From an uncultured Roseobacter sp. (GTDB lineage Bacteria; Pseudomonadota; Alphaproteobacteria; Rhodobacterales; Rhodobacteraceae): DNA of 64,000 nucleotides. The notes beneath the pieces were generated by a model, which was not told the origin of the DNA, made no database searches, and saw only the letters and a program-made list of their open reading frames with translations. Positions 23,198-32,913 of the stretch are shown one piece after another. Every line of letters starts with the position of its first letter. The stretch's first letter is position 1. A program made the position numbers and the translations under genes. The stretch lies in contig NZ_CANLQB010000003.1 of NCBI RefSeq assembly GCF_947493125.1, forward strand, positions 470,858-534,857, read 5' to 3'.

Positions 23198-25126
23198 TTA
23201 CTCTGCCGGAACGTGAGGCCCACCCAGAAGCTGCTGCAAACGCAGACGTTCCATGCGCGCGCGGCCCACGATGGCGGGTTCGCGCACCGTCTGTGGGCAG
23301 TGCATCAGGAGCCCGCGCGGCAGACTCTGTGGCATGGCCCAGCCGCTGAGCGCGGAGAGCGGCACCGCGAGACAGAGGCTCGCGATGATCGGGATCAGCC
23401 ACAGGGACACAAGCCCGGCGCTGAGCCCGATCAGGAGGATGTGACCCAGCAGCGTTTCGACCCAGTGAAAGCGGAGCAGCGTGCTCAGCGGATAGGTCTT
23501 CGCGTGGCGCGCCTGGGCGGCCCAGGTGTCGGACCGGCCGAGCAGGGCGCGCAGCACTGCGCGGGTTTGCTGGATCATCAGGATCGGCGCATAGGCGATC
23601 GAGAGGACGATTTCGACCAGAAAGGACGTGAGGAACGCACCCCGCCCGCCATAGACGCGCGTCGCCTTGGGGTGCAGCGCGATGATGCCCGCACCAACGA
23701 GCTTGGGCGTCAGCAGCATCGCATACATGATGATCAGGAAGACCGCGCTGTCGATGTGGCTCATCTCGGGCGGCCAGTCGGGGAAGAGCGGGTTCGCCTC
23801 GTTGAAATAGCGCACCACATTTGTCTCGGAATCCACTCCGAGCAACGCCCAGATCACCAGCAGGATGAACCACGCCGGCGAGAGCAGATAGGCGACGGCG
23901 CCGTGAAAGAGGTGGTAGCGAGACACCGGGTGCAGCCCCTTGGTGCCCAGCAGGCGCAGATGCTGCAGGTTGCCGCGGCACCAGCGCTGGTCGCGCAGCA
24001 CGTAGTCGATGAGGGTGCCGGGGGTCTCTTCGAAGCTGCCAGAGACGCGCGGCAGGAAGCGCACCTGCCAGCCGGCGCGGCGCAAGAGGCCTGCCTCCAC
24101 GAAATCATGGCTCAGGATCAGCTCGGCCTTGCCCTTGCGGCCCTGGAGATAGGGCAGCCCGGCGGACTCCGCAAAGGCGCGGGTGCGGATGATCGCGTTG
24201 TGGCCCCAATAGTTGCCCTCGGTACGGGCCCATTTGGCGAGTCCTTCGGCGAGCAGCCAGCCGTAGGCGATGTTGGAGAACTGTTGCAGCCGGGCGAAGA
24301 CGGTCTTGGCGCCGATCAGCATCGGGAAGGTCTGGATCAGGCCCGCCTGTGGATCGACGCTCAGCTCATCGGCCATGCGGTCGATGGCGCGCCCCGTCAT
24401 CAGGCTGTCTGCGTCGAGCACGACCATGGCCTCATAGGCCGCGCCCCAGCCGGTGATCCAGTCGACCAGGTTGCCGACCTTCTTGTCGGTGTTGGCATCG
24501 CGGCGGCGGTAGTGCACGGCGAAGCCTTCGGGCGCCTGCGCCGCAAGGGCCGCGTAGGCGCGCATCTCATCTTCGGCGATCTGCGGATCGCGGGTGTCGG
24601 AGAGCACGAAGAGCGTATAGCGGTGCTGGCTGTGACGGCGGGCGAGGTCGTCGAGCATTGCCGTGGCGTTGCCAAAGACGTCGCTAGGCACCTCGTTGTA
24701 GATTGGCACCAGCAGAGCCACGTCCATGGGCGGCACGTCACGCGGGCTGCGGCTGTCGGCCTTTTCCCGCGCCAGAAGGCCTGCGATGGCCACACCCACG
24801 GTGCTGACCGAGAGGGTGACCCAGACGAAGGTCATGCCGATGAGCACCAGCAGGATCCACTCCAGATGGGTCATGCCGGTCGCGGAGAGCCAGCCGTACA
24901 TGGCTGACACCAGCAGGCCGGTGCCGAGAAGTGCGGGAATGAAGAGCGCCATGCGCCAGATGGTGGTGCGGGCGAGGCCCTGGGTGGGGGCAACCGGCGC
25001 CTCGGGCGAGGCGGTTAGGTCCTGCACCTGCATCTGCAGGGGCGCGCGCGGCGGCATCAAGCTGCGCCCGGCGTCGGAAATGATGTTGTCGGTTGTCGTC
25101 ACCCAGTTGTCCACCTGTAGAGCCAT
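23198..25126 (-). CDS. opgH: Periplasmic glucan glucosyltransferase OpgH
   Basis: 642 residues. Two N-terminal TM helices are followed by a family-2 glycosyltransferase domain with DADSLM, a DLVEAG-like EAGLLRRAGW region and DQRWCRGN (Q/RxxRW motif), then several C-terminal TM helices. OpgH polymerises beta-1,2 glucose from UDP-glucose and moves the chain into the periplasm. It is shorter than the 847-residue E. coli protein, mainly at the N-terminus. Its start overlaps opgG by 28 bases. Last gene of opgC-opgG-opgH. Confidence 0.95.
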   Translation of the reverse strand: MALQVDNWVTTTDNIISDAGRSLMPPRAPLQMQVQDLTASPEAPVAPTQGLARTTIWRMALFIPALLGTGLLVSAMYGWLSATGMTHLEWILLVLIGMTFVWVTLSVSTVGVAIAGLLAREKADSRSPRDVPPMDVALLVPIYNEVPSDVFGNATAMLDDLARRHSQHRYTLFVLSDTRDPQIAEDEMRAYAALAAQAPEGFAVHYRRRDANTDKKVGNLVDWITGWGAAYEAMVVLDADSLMTGRAIDRMADELSVDPQAGLIQTFPMLIGAKTVFARLQQFSNIAYGWLLAEGLAKWARTEGNYWGHNAIIRTRAFAESAGLPYLQGRKGKAELILSHDFVEAGLLRRAGWQVRFLPRVSGSFEETPGTLIDYVLRDQRWCRGNLQHLRLLGTKGLHPVSRYHLFHGAVAYLLSPAWFILLVIWALLGVDSETNVVRYFNEANPLFPDWPPEMSHIDSAVFLIIMYAMLLTPKLVGAGIIALHPKATRVYGGRGAFLTSFLVEIVLSIAYAPILMIQQTRAVLRALLGRSDTWAAQARHAKTYPLSTLLRFHWVETLLGHILLIGLSAGLVSLWLIPIIASLCLAVPLSALSGWAMPQSLPRGLLMHCPQTVREPAIVGRARMERLRLQQLLGGPHVPAE

Positions 25127-26622
25127 ACCTCGCTGAGCGGCGCGCCATCGAGGCGCAGCTGCGCCCGGAATTCGATGTACCGCGCCTCATCAGGCTGGAA
25201 GGTAAACGCCAGCCGGGGCCCATTGGTTTCCGGATTTCTTTGCACCAGGCCGGGCGTGAGCGATCCGTCGCTGCTGCGCAGCACGATGTCGAGGCGCGAG
25301 AGATCCTGGGGCACCAGCGCGCCATCCTCGAAATCGATGGTCACGACCTTGCCGCCCTCGGGCCGCCCGCCGAGGGCGGTGCCGAGCACGCGCAGGGGCC
25401 TGCCGGTGTGTGGTGCGGGGTCGTGGCCCCAGTCCATCAGGTAGCGCATCGTATGGCTTTGCCCGGCGGGGATGACCTCGGACGGGCGCCAGAAGGCGAC
25501 GATATTGTCGTAGATCTCTAGGTCGGCGGGGATTTCGACCAGTGTGACCGCCCCCTTGCCCCAATCCTCCTGCGGGGTGATCCAGAGCGACGGACGGTCG
25601 TGATAGAGGGCCTCGAGATCGGCGAAATCGCGGAAGTTGCGCGGGCGCTGCATCAGGCCAAAGCCTTTGGGGTTCTCGTCGGAGAAGGCGCTGACTTGCA
25701 GGGTCAGCGGGTTGGCAAGCGGGCGCCAGATGGTCTCGCCATTGCCGTTGTAGATCAGGAGACCGTCGCTGTCGTGCACCGCAGGGCGGAAGTCGTCGAA
25801 CCGCTGTCGCATGGTCTCGTCAAAGAGGAACATGGAGGTGAGCGGCGCGATGCCCACATGCTCCAGATCGGTGCGGGCGAAAATCTCGGCCGAGACCGCC
25901 ATGCGCAGCGTATCGCCGGGCGTGATGTCAAAGCGATAGGCGCCGGTGCAGCTGGGGCTGTCGAGCAGCGCGTGCAGCACCACCGAGCCCGCACCCGGCT
26001 GGGGTGTTTCCAGCCAGAAGCCGGTGAAATCGGGGAATTCCTCGCCCATCGGGTCGGCGGTTTTCAGGGCCAGACCACGCGCCGACAGCCCGTAGATTTC
26101 GCCGGTGCCGATGCCGCGGAAATAGCTTGCGCCCTGAAAAACCGCGTATTCCTGGAAGATGCCGGGCTGTTCCAGCTCGGCGCGCAGGCGCAGGCCGGAG
26201 TAGCCGAGCGTGGCGTCGATCTCCACCTCGGGGAATTTGTCGGTGCTGTCGAAGACATCCATGTCGAAGGCGAGCGGGCGGGCGGTGCCGCCTTCGACCA
26301 CGTTGATCTCCACCGCTTGCGGGAAGTAGAGGCCCGGTGGGAAGACATCGACGCGCTGAGGCCTGTCCGTGCCCTGCCAGAGCGCATTGCGCCCGTCGAA
26401 CCAGATCTTGCGGTACTGGTCATAGGTGAGGTTGCGCCAGCTCTCGGGGATCATCGGGCGCGGCGTGTAATCGACCTCGGCGAGCGCTTTCGCACGGGCG
26501 CGCACGGTCGTGGCGTCAAAGGGCTGGGCATCGCCCAGTTGCAGGCCGGGTTCCTCCGCGAACGTGGCGGTTGGGACGGCGGCGAGGGCCGCCAGGGACT
26601 TCAGGACATCGCGACGCAGCAT
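25099..26622 (-). CDS. opgG: Periplasmic glucan biosynthesis protein OpgG/OpgD
   Basis: 507 residues with the MdoG domain (DYTPRPMIPESWRNLTYDQYRKIWF near the N-terminus; LEHVGIAPLTSMFLFDE in the middle). The N-terminus MLRRDVLKSLAALAA has twin arginines, suggesting Tat export as in OpgD. OpgG/D proteins act in the periplasm on newly exported glucan, and OpgD-type enzymes can cleave beta-1,2 glucan. Placement between opgC and opgH makes the pathway firm; OpgG versus OpgD is not resolvable here. Confidence 0.94.
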   Translation of the reverse strand: MLRRDVLKSLAALAAVPTATFAEEPGLQLGDAQPFDATTVRARAKALAEVDYTPRPMIPESWRNLTYDQYRKIWFDGRNALWQGTDRPQRVDVFPPGLYFPQAVEINVVEGGTARPLAFDMDVFDSTDKFPEVEIDATLGYSGLRLRAELEQPGIFQEYAVFQGASYFRGIGTGEIYGLSARGLALKTADPMGEEFPDFTGFWLETPQPGAGSVVLHALLDSPSCTGAYRFDITPGDTLRMAVSAEIFARTDLEHVGIAPLTSMFLFDETMRQRFDDFRPAVHDSDGLLIYNGNGETIWRPLANPLTLQVSAFSDENPKGFGLMQRPRNFRDFADLEALYHDRPSLWITPQEDWGKGAVTLVEIPADLEIYDNIVAFWRPSEVIPAGQSHTMRYLMDWGHDPAPHTGRPLRVLGTALGGRPEGGKVVTIDFEDGALVPQDLSRLDIVLRSSDGSLTPGLVQRNPETNGPRLAFTFQPDEARYIEFRAQLRLDGAPLSEVWLYRWTTG

Positions 26623-27863
26623 TACGGCACCGCCTTTCTGCGCCAGGGTTGGGATTTGTACCAGCCGGCCCCGTAGGCCACGAGCACAAGCACGCCCATG
26701 CCCGCGACGTTGACGGCGACGACGGTCCAGGTGTCGCGCCCGATGTTGTCCATGACAAAGCCGCTGACGCGGGCGATGAACATGCTGGTGATGAAGACGG
26801 CGAGCGACTGCTGGCCCACCTTCAGGATGATCGCGAGGATGCGTTGCCAGAGGCGGCCCAGAACCGTCGCACCTTCGGAGATGAGCCGCGCGCCCTTGTC
26901 GCCCGCGGCCACCCAGCAGAGGTAGGCGAGCGCAAGGAAATGCGCATAGCGCAGCAGGCCGAAGTCGGATTTGTTGATCAGCCAGTTGTTGGCGATGCGC
27001 CAGTCGCGGGCCCAGTCAAAGCCCAGCTCGCGCATGCCGATGTGCGACAGCGGGATGTTGGCGAGCACCAGCGCCAGGGCGATCCCGATCAGGACGGGAT
27101 GCACGGGCGGCTTGGGCAGCCAGCCGCGCATGAAGGCGAACCCGGTGAAGAAGATGAGCTGCCAGCCGAAGGGGTTGAAGAACCAGTCCCGGTCGGACCA
27201 CGGCTCGGCGGGCAGGGCAAAATGCAGATGTCCGGCCCAGAAGATCTCCAGCAGGCCTTCCTGCGCAAAGAGCCAGGTCAGCCCGATGAAGGCGGCGACG
27301 AGGCCGAGGTGGATGCGCGAGAGTGCCATGATCAGCGGCATCATCACCAGCACAACCATATACATCGGCAGGATGTCGAAGTAGTTGGGCACATAGGTGA
27401 GCGTCAGCAACCCGACGAGCTGCGGGCCCGGGTCCTCGAAGAATTTCCACAGGTTGAGCGTGCCGATGTATTCCTTCTCGTAAAGCCCGGTCATGTCGAT
27501 GGCCGCGAGGAAGGTGGCGATGGCGAAGAAGAGCCCGATGTGCGCCCAGTACACCTGCCAGACGCGGAAGCTTACCCGGGCCGAGCCGAGCCGCCAGCCG
27601 ACGGTGTCGTAGGCGCGCCCAAAGGCGATGGCCGAGGCCATGCCGGAGCAGAAGACGAAGATTTCCGTCGCGTCGGAAAAGCCCCAGCGGGCGGGGATCC
27701 AAGAGGTGAAGAAATTTCCCGGGGTATGGGCGAAAAGGATGATGAACATCGCGATGCCGCGAAAGAAGTCGAGCCGCACGTCGCGCTGGCGCACAGCGGG
27801 TGTCGAGAGCGGGATCGCGCTGGGTTTGCGGGGCGCCATTTCTGTAGGGTCGGCAATCGTCAT
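26622..27863 (-). CDS. opgC: OpgC-family glucan succinyltransferase
   Basis: 413 residues, about ten TM helices, with RDVRLDFFRGIAMFIILFAHTPGNFF at the start, typical of the OpgC family. OpgC adds succinyl groups to periplasmic glucans at the membrane, giving them negative charge. It is the first gene of the operon, and its stop shares a base with the opgG start at 26622. The ATG at 27863 follows an in-frame stop region and gives a short cytoplasmic leader before the first helix. Confidence 0.92.
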   Translation of the reverse strand: MTIADPTEMAPRKPSAIPLSTPAVRQRDVRLDFFRGIAMFIILFAHTPGNFFTSWIPARWGFSDATEIFVFCSGMASAIAFGRAYDTVGWRLGSARVSFRVWQVYWAHIGLFFAIATFLAAIDMTGLYEKEYIGTLNLWKFFEDPGPQLVGLLTLTYVPNYFDILPMYMVVLVMMPLIMALSRIHLGLVAAFIGLTWLFAQEGLLEIFWAGHLHFALPAEPWSDRDWFFNPFGWQLIFFTGFAFMRGWLPKPPVHPVLIGIALALVLANIPLSHIGMRELGFDWARDWRIANNWLINKSDFGLLRYAHFLALAYLCWVAAGDKGARLISEGATVLGRLWQRILAIILKVGQQSLAVFITSMFIARVSGFVMDNIGRDTWTVVAVNVAGMGVLVLVAYGAGWYKSQPWRRKAVP

Positions 27864-27911
27864 GGCCGGTCTTTATGCTGAGGAAAAGGAATTGTCATCA
27901 GGGGCTTGGGC

Positions 27912-29261
27912 CTATTGCGCGGGGATCCGCCGGGCCTCCTCGATGCGGGCCATGCGGGTCGTTGTGAAGCGGTCAGCGCGCCCGGCGCGGCGGGCCAGAC
28001 GGTCGACGATTACCGCCTCGGTCTGCTCGTAGCGCCCGGCGCGCAGGCCGGCGTCGATGGTGATGCGTTCGAAGACATCGCGCTGGGCGTGGCTGCCGCC
28101 GATGCTCTGCATCGCCGGCCGGGCGGCGACAAGATCGGCAAAGGCCGCGTCATAGCGGCCCTCGGCGAATGCGTTGAGACCGGAGAGTGCGGCGACGCCC
28201 GGGTCGGCGTAGCGGCTGGGCATCTCGCCCGATTTTGCGGCATCGCGGGCAAAGCGGGCTGTCATCGCGGCCTGCGCCTCGGGACGGTCGGCGCCGGTGA
28301 GTGCGAGCATGTAGTGCAGATCGGCGAAGACGACGCAGCCGTCATCGGTGCGGTTTTGCGCGAGATCGGCGAGCTCTTCCCAACGGGGGCCGACGTCGAT
28401 GCCTTCCAGCTCGAGCCGGATGAGCAGAGAAGTCGCGTTGGAGATGTCGCGGTAATCGTCCGTCTTGTCGGCGCGGATCTGGGCGTCATAGAGGCCCAGG
28501 GCCACGTCGAGCTCGCCCCTGTCCATGTGCAGGAGCGCCTTGTGCCACCAGACGTGGTAGCGGAAATTATTGCAATGATCCCAGGCGTTTGTGTGGGTTT
28601 CGATCAGCGAGATGCCCGCGTCGGGCCGGGCGGTCATGTCGTAGACGTGGGTGACGGCGTGCAGGCCCCAGGAATCGTCTGGTGCATACAGCAGCCCTTC
28701 GCGGCCCGCAGCCTCGGCGGCTGCATAGTCGCCGGTCTCTTCCAGTGCGAAGGCGTGGCAGCCCAGCAGATAGCCGCGGCAGGCGTGATCGGGCCCATGC
28801 GCGCTGAGCACCCGTTCAATGGACCGGCGCATGCCTCCGGCGTCGCCGAGAATGAAGCGGATCGCGTGGCTGACCTTGGCCGAGAGCGTGTCTTCGGGGT
28901 GCCGGTTCAGGACCCCTTCCATGGCGGCGATGGCCTTGGAGGGGTGCCCGTCGAGCCAGTGATCGAGGGCGCGGGTCCAGGCGTCTTCGCGAAAGCTGCA
29001 GGGCGCGGCAGCCTTTGCGCGACGGGCCGCAGCTGCGGCCTCCTTGGCGGTATCAACCATCTCCGCGCGACCGAGCATCAGTGAGAAAAGACCTCGGGCG
29101 GCGTGCCCCATGGCAAAGGCGGGTTCCCGCGTCAGCACGGCGCCCAGATGCGTCGGTGTCGCGGTGCCATGGGCCAGAAAGGCACGGATCATCCCGTTCC
29201 AGTCGTCCAGTGCCGCAGGCGTGGACAGGGAAACGGGACTATTACAGATATCGAACATCAT
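27912..29261 (-). CDS. TPR protein, TTC38-like
   Basis: 449 residues built of helical repeats, e.g. GHAARGLFSLMLGR, LLGCHAFALEETGDYAAAEAAGREGL and WWHKALLHMDRGELDVALGLYD. The central region with HAVTHVYDM and HCNNFRYHVWWHKAL matches the TTC38 family, proteins of unknown function in bacteria and animals. Upstream ATG/ATG pair; the second Met could be the true start. It ends 48 bases before the opgC start on the same strand, but the gap suggests a separate unit. Confidence 0.82.
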   Translation of the reverse strand: MMFDICNSPVSLSTPAALDDWNGMIRAFLAHGTATPTHLGAVLTREPAFAMGHAARGLFSLMLGRAEMVDTAKEAAAAARRAKAAAPCSFREDAWTRALDHWLDGHPSKAIAAMEGVLNRHPEDTLSAKVSHAIRFILGDAGGMRRSIERVLSAHGPDHACRGYLLGCHAFALEETGDYAAAEAAGREGLLYAPDDSWGLHAVTHVYDMTARPDAGISLIETHTNAWDHCNNFRYHVWWHKALLHMDRGELDVALGLYDAQIRADKTDDYRDISNATSLLIRLELEGIDVGPRWEELADLAQNRTDDGCVVFADLHYMLALTGADRPEAQAAMTARFARDAAKSGEMPSRYADPGVAALSGLNAFAEGRYDAAFADLVAARPAMQSIGGSHAQRDVFERITIDAGLRAGRYEQTEAVIVDRLARRAGRADRFTTTRMARIEEARRIPAQ

Positions 29262-29435
29262 TGGGGGCGTGCCTTCTTTCTCGAACTCGTCAACGTAAGT
29301 AACCCATTAACGACACAGGCGAAGGTTCTGTCTCCGTGTTACACGCCAACGTGAAGCCCTGTGTGGGAATCCTGCCAATGTTTCAGGATTGCGGCCCAGA
29401 TTCCGGCAAAAACAAGCCGATATGCGGTGCATGTT

Positions 29436-30641
29436 TCAATCGCTCTTGGAGGGGTCTTCGAGGGTCCGCAGCACCGCCTCGGTATCCTGGCCAAAGCGCG
29501 GCGGCGCATAGCGGTACTGGACCGGGGTGCGCGACAACTTGAGCGGGTTTGCAAGGAGCTGCACGGCGCCGTTTTCGGTGCCATCGGCGGGCACATCGAC
29601 CACCGTGCCGCGCGCCTGGGCCTGATCGGACTGCAACGCTTCGGCCACCGTATGGATCGGCCCGGCGGGCACTTTCACCGCATGGCAGCGGGAGAGCACC
29701 TCGGCGCGGGGCGTGTCCTTGAGCGCTTCTGTGATGATCTCGGTCAAGGCCACGCGGTTTTCGATGCGGGCGAGGTTGGTGGTATAGGCGGGGTCTGCCG
29801 CGATCTGCGACAGGCCGAAGGCATCGCAGAAGCGGGCAAACTGCGCGTCATTGCCGATGGCGAGCAGCAGGTGCCCGTCCGCGCAGGGGAAGGCATCGTA
29901 GGGCACGATGTTGGGGTGCGCGTTGCCGCGCCGCTCGGGCAGCTTGCCGGAGGTGAGGTAGTTGCACCCCTCATTGATGAGCCAGGCCATCTGCGCATCG
30001 ACAAGGGCCAGGTCGATGTGCTGGCCTTCGCCCGTGGCATCGCGGTGACGCAGGGCGGCGAGGATGCCGATGGCCGCGTACATGCCGCACATCACGTCTG
30101 CAATGCCCACGCCGACCTTGGTGGGCGGGCCGTCGGGGTCTCCGGTCAGCGACATGATCCCGCCGTAGCCTTGCGCCATCAGGTCATAGCCCGGCTGTTC
30201 GCGGTTCGGGCCGGTTTGGCCGAAGCCGGAGATGGAGCAATAGACGAGCTGGGGGTGCGCCGCGAGAAGTGTGGCGTGGTCGAGCCCGTATTTCTCGAGC
30301 CCGCCGGGTTTGTAGTTCTCGATCACCACATCGGCGCGGGCGGCGAGGGCGCGGACGGTCTCCTGGCCGTCTTCGGTGGAGAGGTCGACCGAGATCGACT
30401 GTTTGTTGCGGTTGGCGGCCATGAAATAGGCGGAAAGGTCGGTGGGTGTGCCGTCTGCGTTGCGGGCGTAGTTGGGCCCCCAGCTGCGGGTGTCATCGCC
30501 CTTGGTTTTCGGGTTTTCGACCTTGATCACCGTGGCGCCGAAGTCGCCGAGGATCTGGGTAGCGGTGGGACCGGCGAGGATGCGGCTCAGGTCGAGGACG
30601 ACGAGGCCGCCGAGGGCCATGGGCGTGTCAGATGCGGCCAT
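29436..30641 (-). CDS. CaiB/BaiF-family CoA transferase (class III)
   Basis: 401 residues. Family III landmarks are GLVVLDLSRILAGPTATQILGDFGA at the N-terminus, the catalytic Asp153 in GYDLMAQGYGG, and FGQTGP. Such enzymes move CoA between organic acids through an aspartyl-CoA anhydride; formyl-CoA:oxalate transferase is the model. Its start overlaps by 14 bases the end of a ThDP-dependent enzyme gene. That pairing recalls the frc-oxc oxalate pair, but the ThDP protein looks more like acetolactate synthase, so the substrate is open. Confidence 0.88.
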   Translation of the reverse strand: MAASDTPMALGGLVVLDLSRILAGPTATQILGDFGATVIKVENPKTKGDDTRSWGPNYARNADGTPTDLSAYFMAANRNKQSISVDLSTEDGQETVRALAARADVVIENYKPGGLEKYGLDHATLLAAHPQLVYCSISGFGQTGPNREQPGYDLMAQGYGGIMSLTGDPDGPPTKVGVGIADVMCGMYAAIGILAALRHRDATGEGQHIDLALVDAQMAWLINEGCNYLTSGKLPERRGNAHPNIVPYDAFPCADGHLLLAIGNDAQFARFCDAFGLSQIAADPAYTTNLARIENRVALTEIITEALKDTPRAEVLSRCHAVKVPAGPIHTVAEALQSDQAQARGTVVDVPADGTENGAVQLLANPLKLSRTPVQYRYAPPRFGQDTEAVLRTLEDPSKSD

Positions 30642-32250
30642 CGTAAGCTCCCCTCTCGATCACGGCGGCGATAACGGTGAAGGTGTCGGCGGCGAGTGCG
30701 GTTTGCAACGCTTCGATGAGTTCCGCGCGGGTGGTGACGGTGTGGCCCGCGCCGCCAAAAGCTTTGCCCATGGCGGCGAAGTCGTGCTTGGCGAAGTCGA
30801 CGCCGCGGTTTTTCATCTGGCGCCCGCGTTGTTTCAGCTCGATGAGGGCGAGCGAGGCATCGACGAAGACGACGATGATGGGTTTCAGGCCCAGTTCAGC
30901 GGCTGTGGAAAGCTCGCCCGCGACCATCAGAAAGCCTGCGTCGCCGCAGAAGCCGACCACGGGGCGGTCGGGGGAGGCGAGCTTGGCGCCCATCGCGAGC
31001 GGGATCGCGCAGCCCATGGTGCAGAGGGCCGTCGATTGTGTCAGGCCGCGCGGTTCGTAGCACTGCCACATCTGGCTGAGCAGGATGCGGTGCGCGCCGC
31101 TGTCCACGGTCGCCAGCGCGTCGCGTGGCAGGACTTGGCGGCAGGTGTCCATGATGGCGGCGGGTCCCCAGTCTTCCTCTGTGGGGAAGGCGTTGGAGAG
31201 CGCGTCTTTCGTGGCCGTCAGTGCGCCGTTTTCCCATGTTTTTCTTGGGGCTACGCCTTCGGACAAGGCCGTCAGGCTGGCGGCGCAATCCGCGATGAAG
31301 CTGAGGCTCGCCTGGTGCATATAGTGGTGGTTCGGCGCGGCGGTGATGTCGATCACGCGCTGGCGGGTCGGGTCCCAGATGTCGCGCCAGCCGACGCGCA
31401 TCTCGATCGGGTCATAGCCGAGGCAGAGGATCAGGTCGGCGTCTTGCAGGAGGGGGATCAGATGTGTGTCGGCGAGCGGAGAGAGCCCGGCGCCGCCCAG
31501 GCTGAGCGCGTGATCCTCGGGCAGGAGGCCCTTGGCCTTGTAGGTCGTCACGACCGGGATGCCGTAGGTCTCGGCGAAATCTAGCAGCGCCGGGCCCGCC
31601 TCCTCGACCATCGCATCGAGGCCGACGACCATCACCGGGCGGTGTGCTTCAGCGAGCCACGTGCGGGCGGTATCGAGATCTGGCCCGCTGGGGGCGGTAG
31701 GTGCGGGTTTTGCGCGGTGCGGTGGGGCGGCGGCGGGCACGGGCGCGTCAGCCACGGTGATCGGCACGTCGATATGCACCGGACCCGGGCGGCCTTCGGT
31801 GGCGATGCCCACGGCTTTGTCGGCGATCACATGCGCGGCTCCGGGCACCAGCGAGAAGCTGGCCTTGGTGATCGGACGAAAGACGGCCTGCTGGTCGAGC
31901 ACCTGGTGGGTGTAGGTCTGCGCCTCGTCGGCATCGACAGCCCCTGCGAGGACGATCAGCGGCACGCGGTCCTGATGCGCGTTGGCGACGGCATTCACAC
32001 CGTTCAGAGCGCCGGGGCCGACGGTGGCCACGAGGATGCCGGGCGCGCCGGTGCGGTGGTAGGTGCCTTCGGCCATGAAAGCGGCGGCGTTTTCATGTTT
32101 CGCGAGGATGAATTCAATGCCTGCGTCTTCGAGCGCATCGACCAGCGTCAGCACCTCGCCGCCGGGCATGCCAAAGGCGTAGCGGCAGCCTTCCGCATAG
32201 AGCCGGCGCGCCAGAGCATCGGCGGCGCGAATTGTCGATGATATGGCCAC
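30628..32250 (-). CDS. Thiamine-diphosphate-dependent enzyme, acetolactate-synthase-like
   Basis: 540 residues with the three ThDP domains: PYR domain with the catalytic Glu in KHENAAAFMAEG (Glu53), a central domain, and the PP domain with GDAGFLMVAGELSTAAELG. FAD is probably not bound tightly, and the family covers acetolactate synthase, oxalyl-CoA decarboxylase, benzoylformate decarboxylase and glyoxylate carboligase. In the GDx25-30N Mg motif the region after GDAG is altered. It overlaps the CoA transferase gene; a joint route on an acyl-CoA or 2-oxo acid is likely. No exact reaction is claimed. Confidence 0.82.
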   Translation of the reverse strand: MAISSTIRAADALARRLYAEGCRYAFGMPGGEVLTLVDALEDAGIEFILAKHENAAAFMAEGTYHRTGAPGILVATVGPGALNGVNAVANAHQDRVPLIVLAGAVDADEAQTYTHQVLDQQAVFRPITKASFSLVPGAAHVIADKAVGIATEGRPGPVHIDVPITVADAPVPAAAPPHRAKPAPTAPSGPDLDTARTWLAEAHRPVMVVGLDAMVEEAGPALLDFAETYGIPVVTTYKAKGLLPEDHALSLGGAGLSPLADTHLIPLLQDADLILCLGYDPIEMRVGWRDIWDPTRQRVIDITAAPNHHYMHQASLSFIADCAASLTALSEGVAPRKTWENGALTATKDALSNAFPTEEDWGPAAIMDTCRQVLPRDALATVDSGAHRILLSQMWQCYEPRGLTQSTALCTMGCAIPLAMGAKLASPDRPVVGFCGDAGFLMVAGELSTAAELGLKPIIVVFVDASLALIELKQRGRQMKNRGVDFAKHDFAAMGKAFGGAGHTVTTRAELIEALQTALAADTFTVIAAVIERGAYDGRI

Positions 32251-32346
32251 TTACACCCCTCCCTTGCGGTTCACCGCATGGTCATAGCGGATGCAGGGCC
32301 GAGCGCAATTCACCATTCTGTTCGAAGTGTTTCAGCGCGCGCGGGC

Positions 32347-32913
32347 TCAGCGGCGGCGGTCGCGGCGCGAGGACATCGGCTGGAACGCCACACCCACATG
32401 CGCCTCGCAGTAGGGTTTGCCCTGTTGCACCGGCAGGCCGCAGAACCAGAAATCCTCGGTCGCGGGATCACCCACGGGCCATTTGCAGGTGCGCTCGGTC
32501 AACTCCATCAGCGACAGTCTCTTGGCCTTCTTCTCGATCTCGGAAACTTTCGCCAAGGCCTCTGGGCTGATCTCATTGGCCGAGGGTTGCGGCGGCAGCG
32601 GCTGGCCCGCGGGAATGATCTGCTTGCGCGCGGGCAGCGGTTTGGGTGCCGCCGGTTCCGCGTCAGCCTTAACGGGCTCGGCCGGTTTGGGCGCGGGCTT
32701 CGGCTTGGCCTCGGCCTTGGGGGTGGGCTTGACCTTGGGTTCGGGCTTGGCAGTCGCCGAGGCAGTGGCCCGGTTCGAAAGCCCCAGACGATGCACCTTG
32801 CCGATCACCGCGTTGCGGGTCACGCCGCCCAGCTCCTTGGCGATCTGGCTGGCGGATTGTCCTTCGCCCCACATCTTCTTGAGCAGTTCCACGCGTTCGT
32901 CTGTCCAGGACAT
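32347..32913 (-). CDS. gcrA: GcrA cell-cycle regulator
   Basis: 188 residues. The N-terminal SWTDERVELLKKMWGEGQSASQIAKEL... NAVIGKVHRLGLS is the GcrA helix-turn-helix, followed by an Ala/Pro/Lys linker (about 50-105) and the conserved Cys/Trp-containing C-terminus RTCKWPVGDPATEDFWFCG. In Alphaproteobacteria GcrA works with sigma-70 at promoters carrying CcrM-methylated GANTC sites to set cell-cycle expression. A strong sign of the taxonomic group. Confidence 0.96.
   Translation of the reverse strand: MSWTDERVELLKKMWGEGQSASQIAKELGGVTRNAVIGKVHRLGLSNRATASATAKPEPKVKPTPKAEAKPKPAPKPAEPVKADAEPAAPKPLPARKQIIPAGQPLPPQPSANEISPEALAKVSEIEKKAKRLSLMELTERTCKWPVGDPATEDFWFCGLPVQQGKPYCEAHVGVAFQPMSSRRDRRR

Noticed and set aside
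23159..24907. 582-residue plus-strand open frame
   Set aside because: Antisense to opgH; composition rich in Gly, Arg and His as expected for a shadow frame.
26571..27881. 436-residue plus-strand open frame
   Set aside because: Antisense to opgC, which shows a proper multi-helix membrane pattern.
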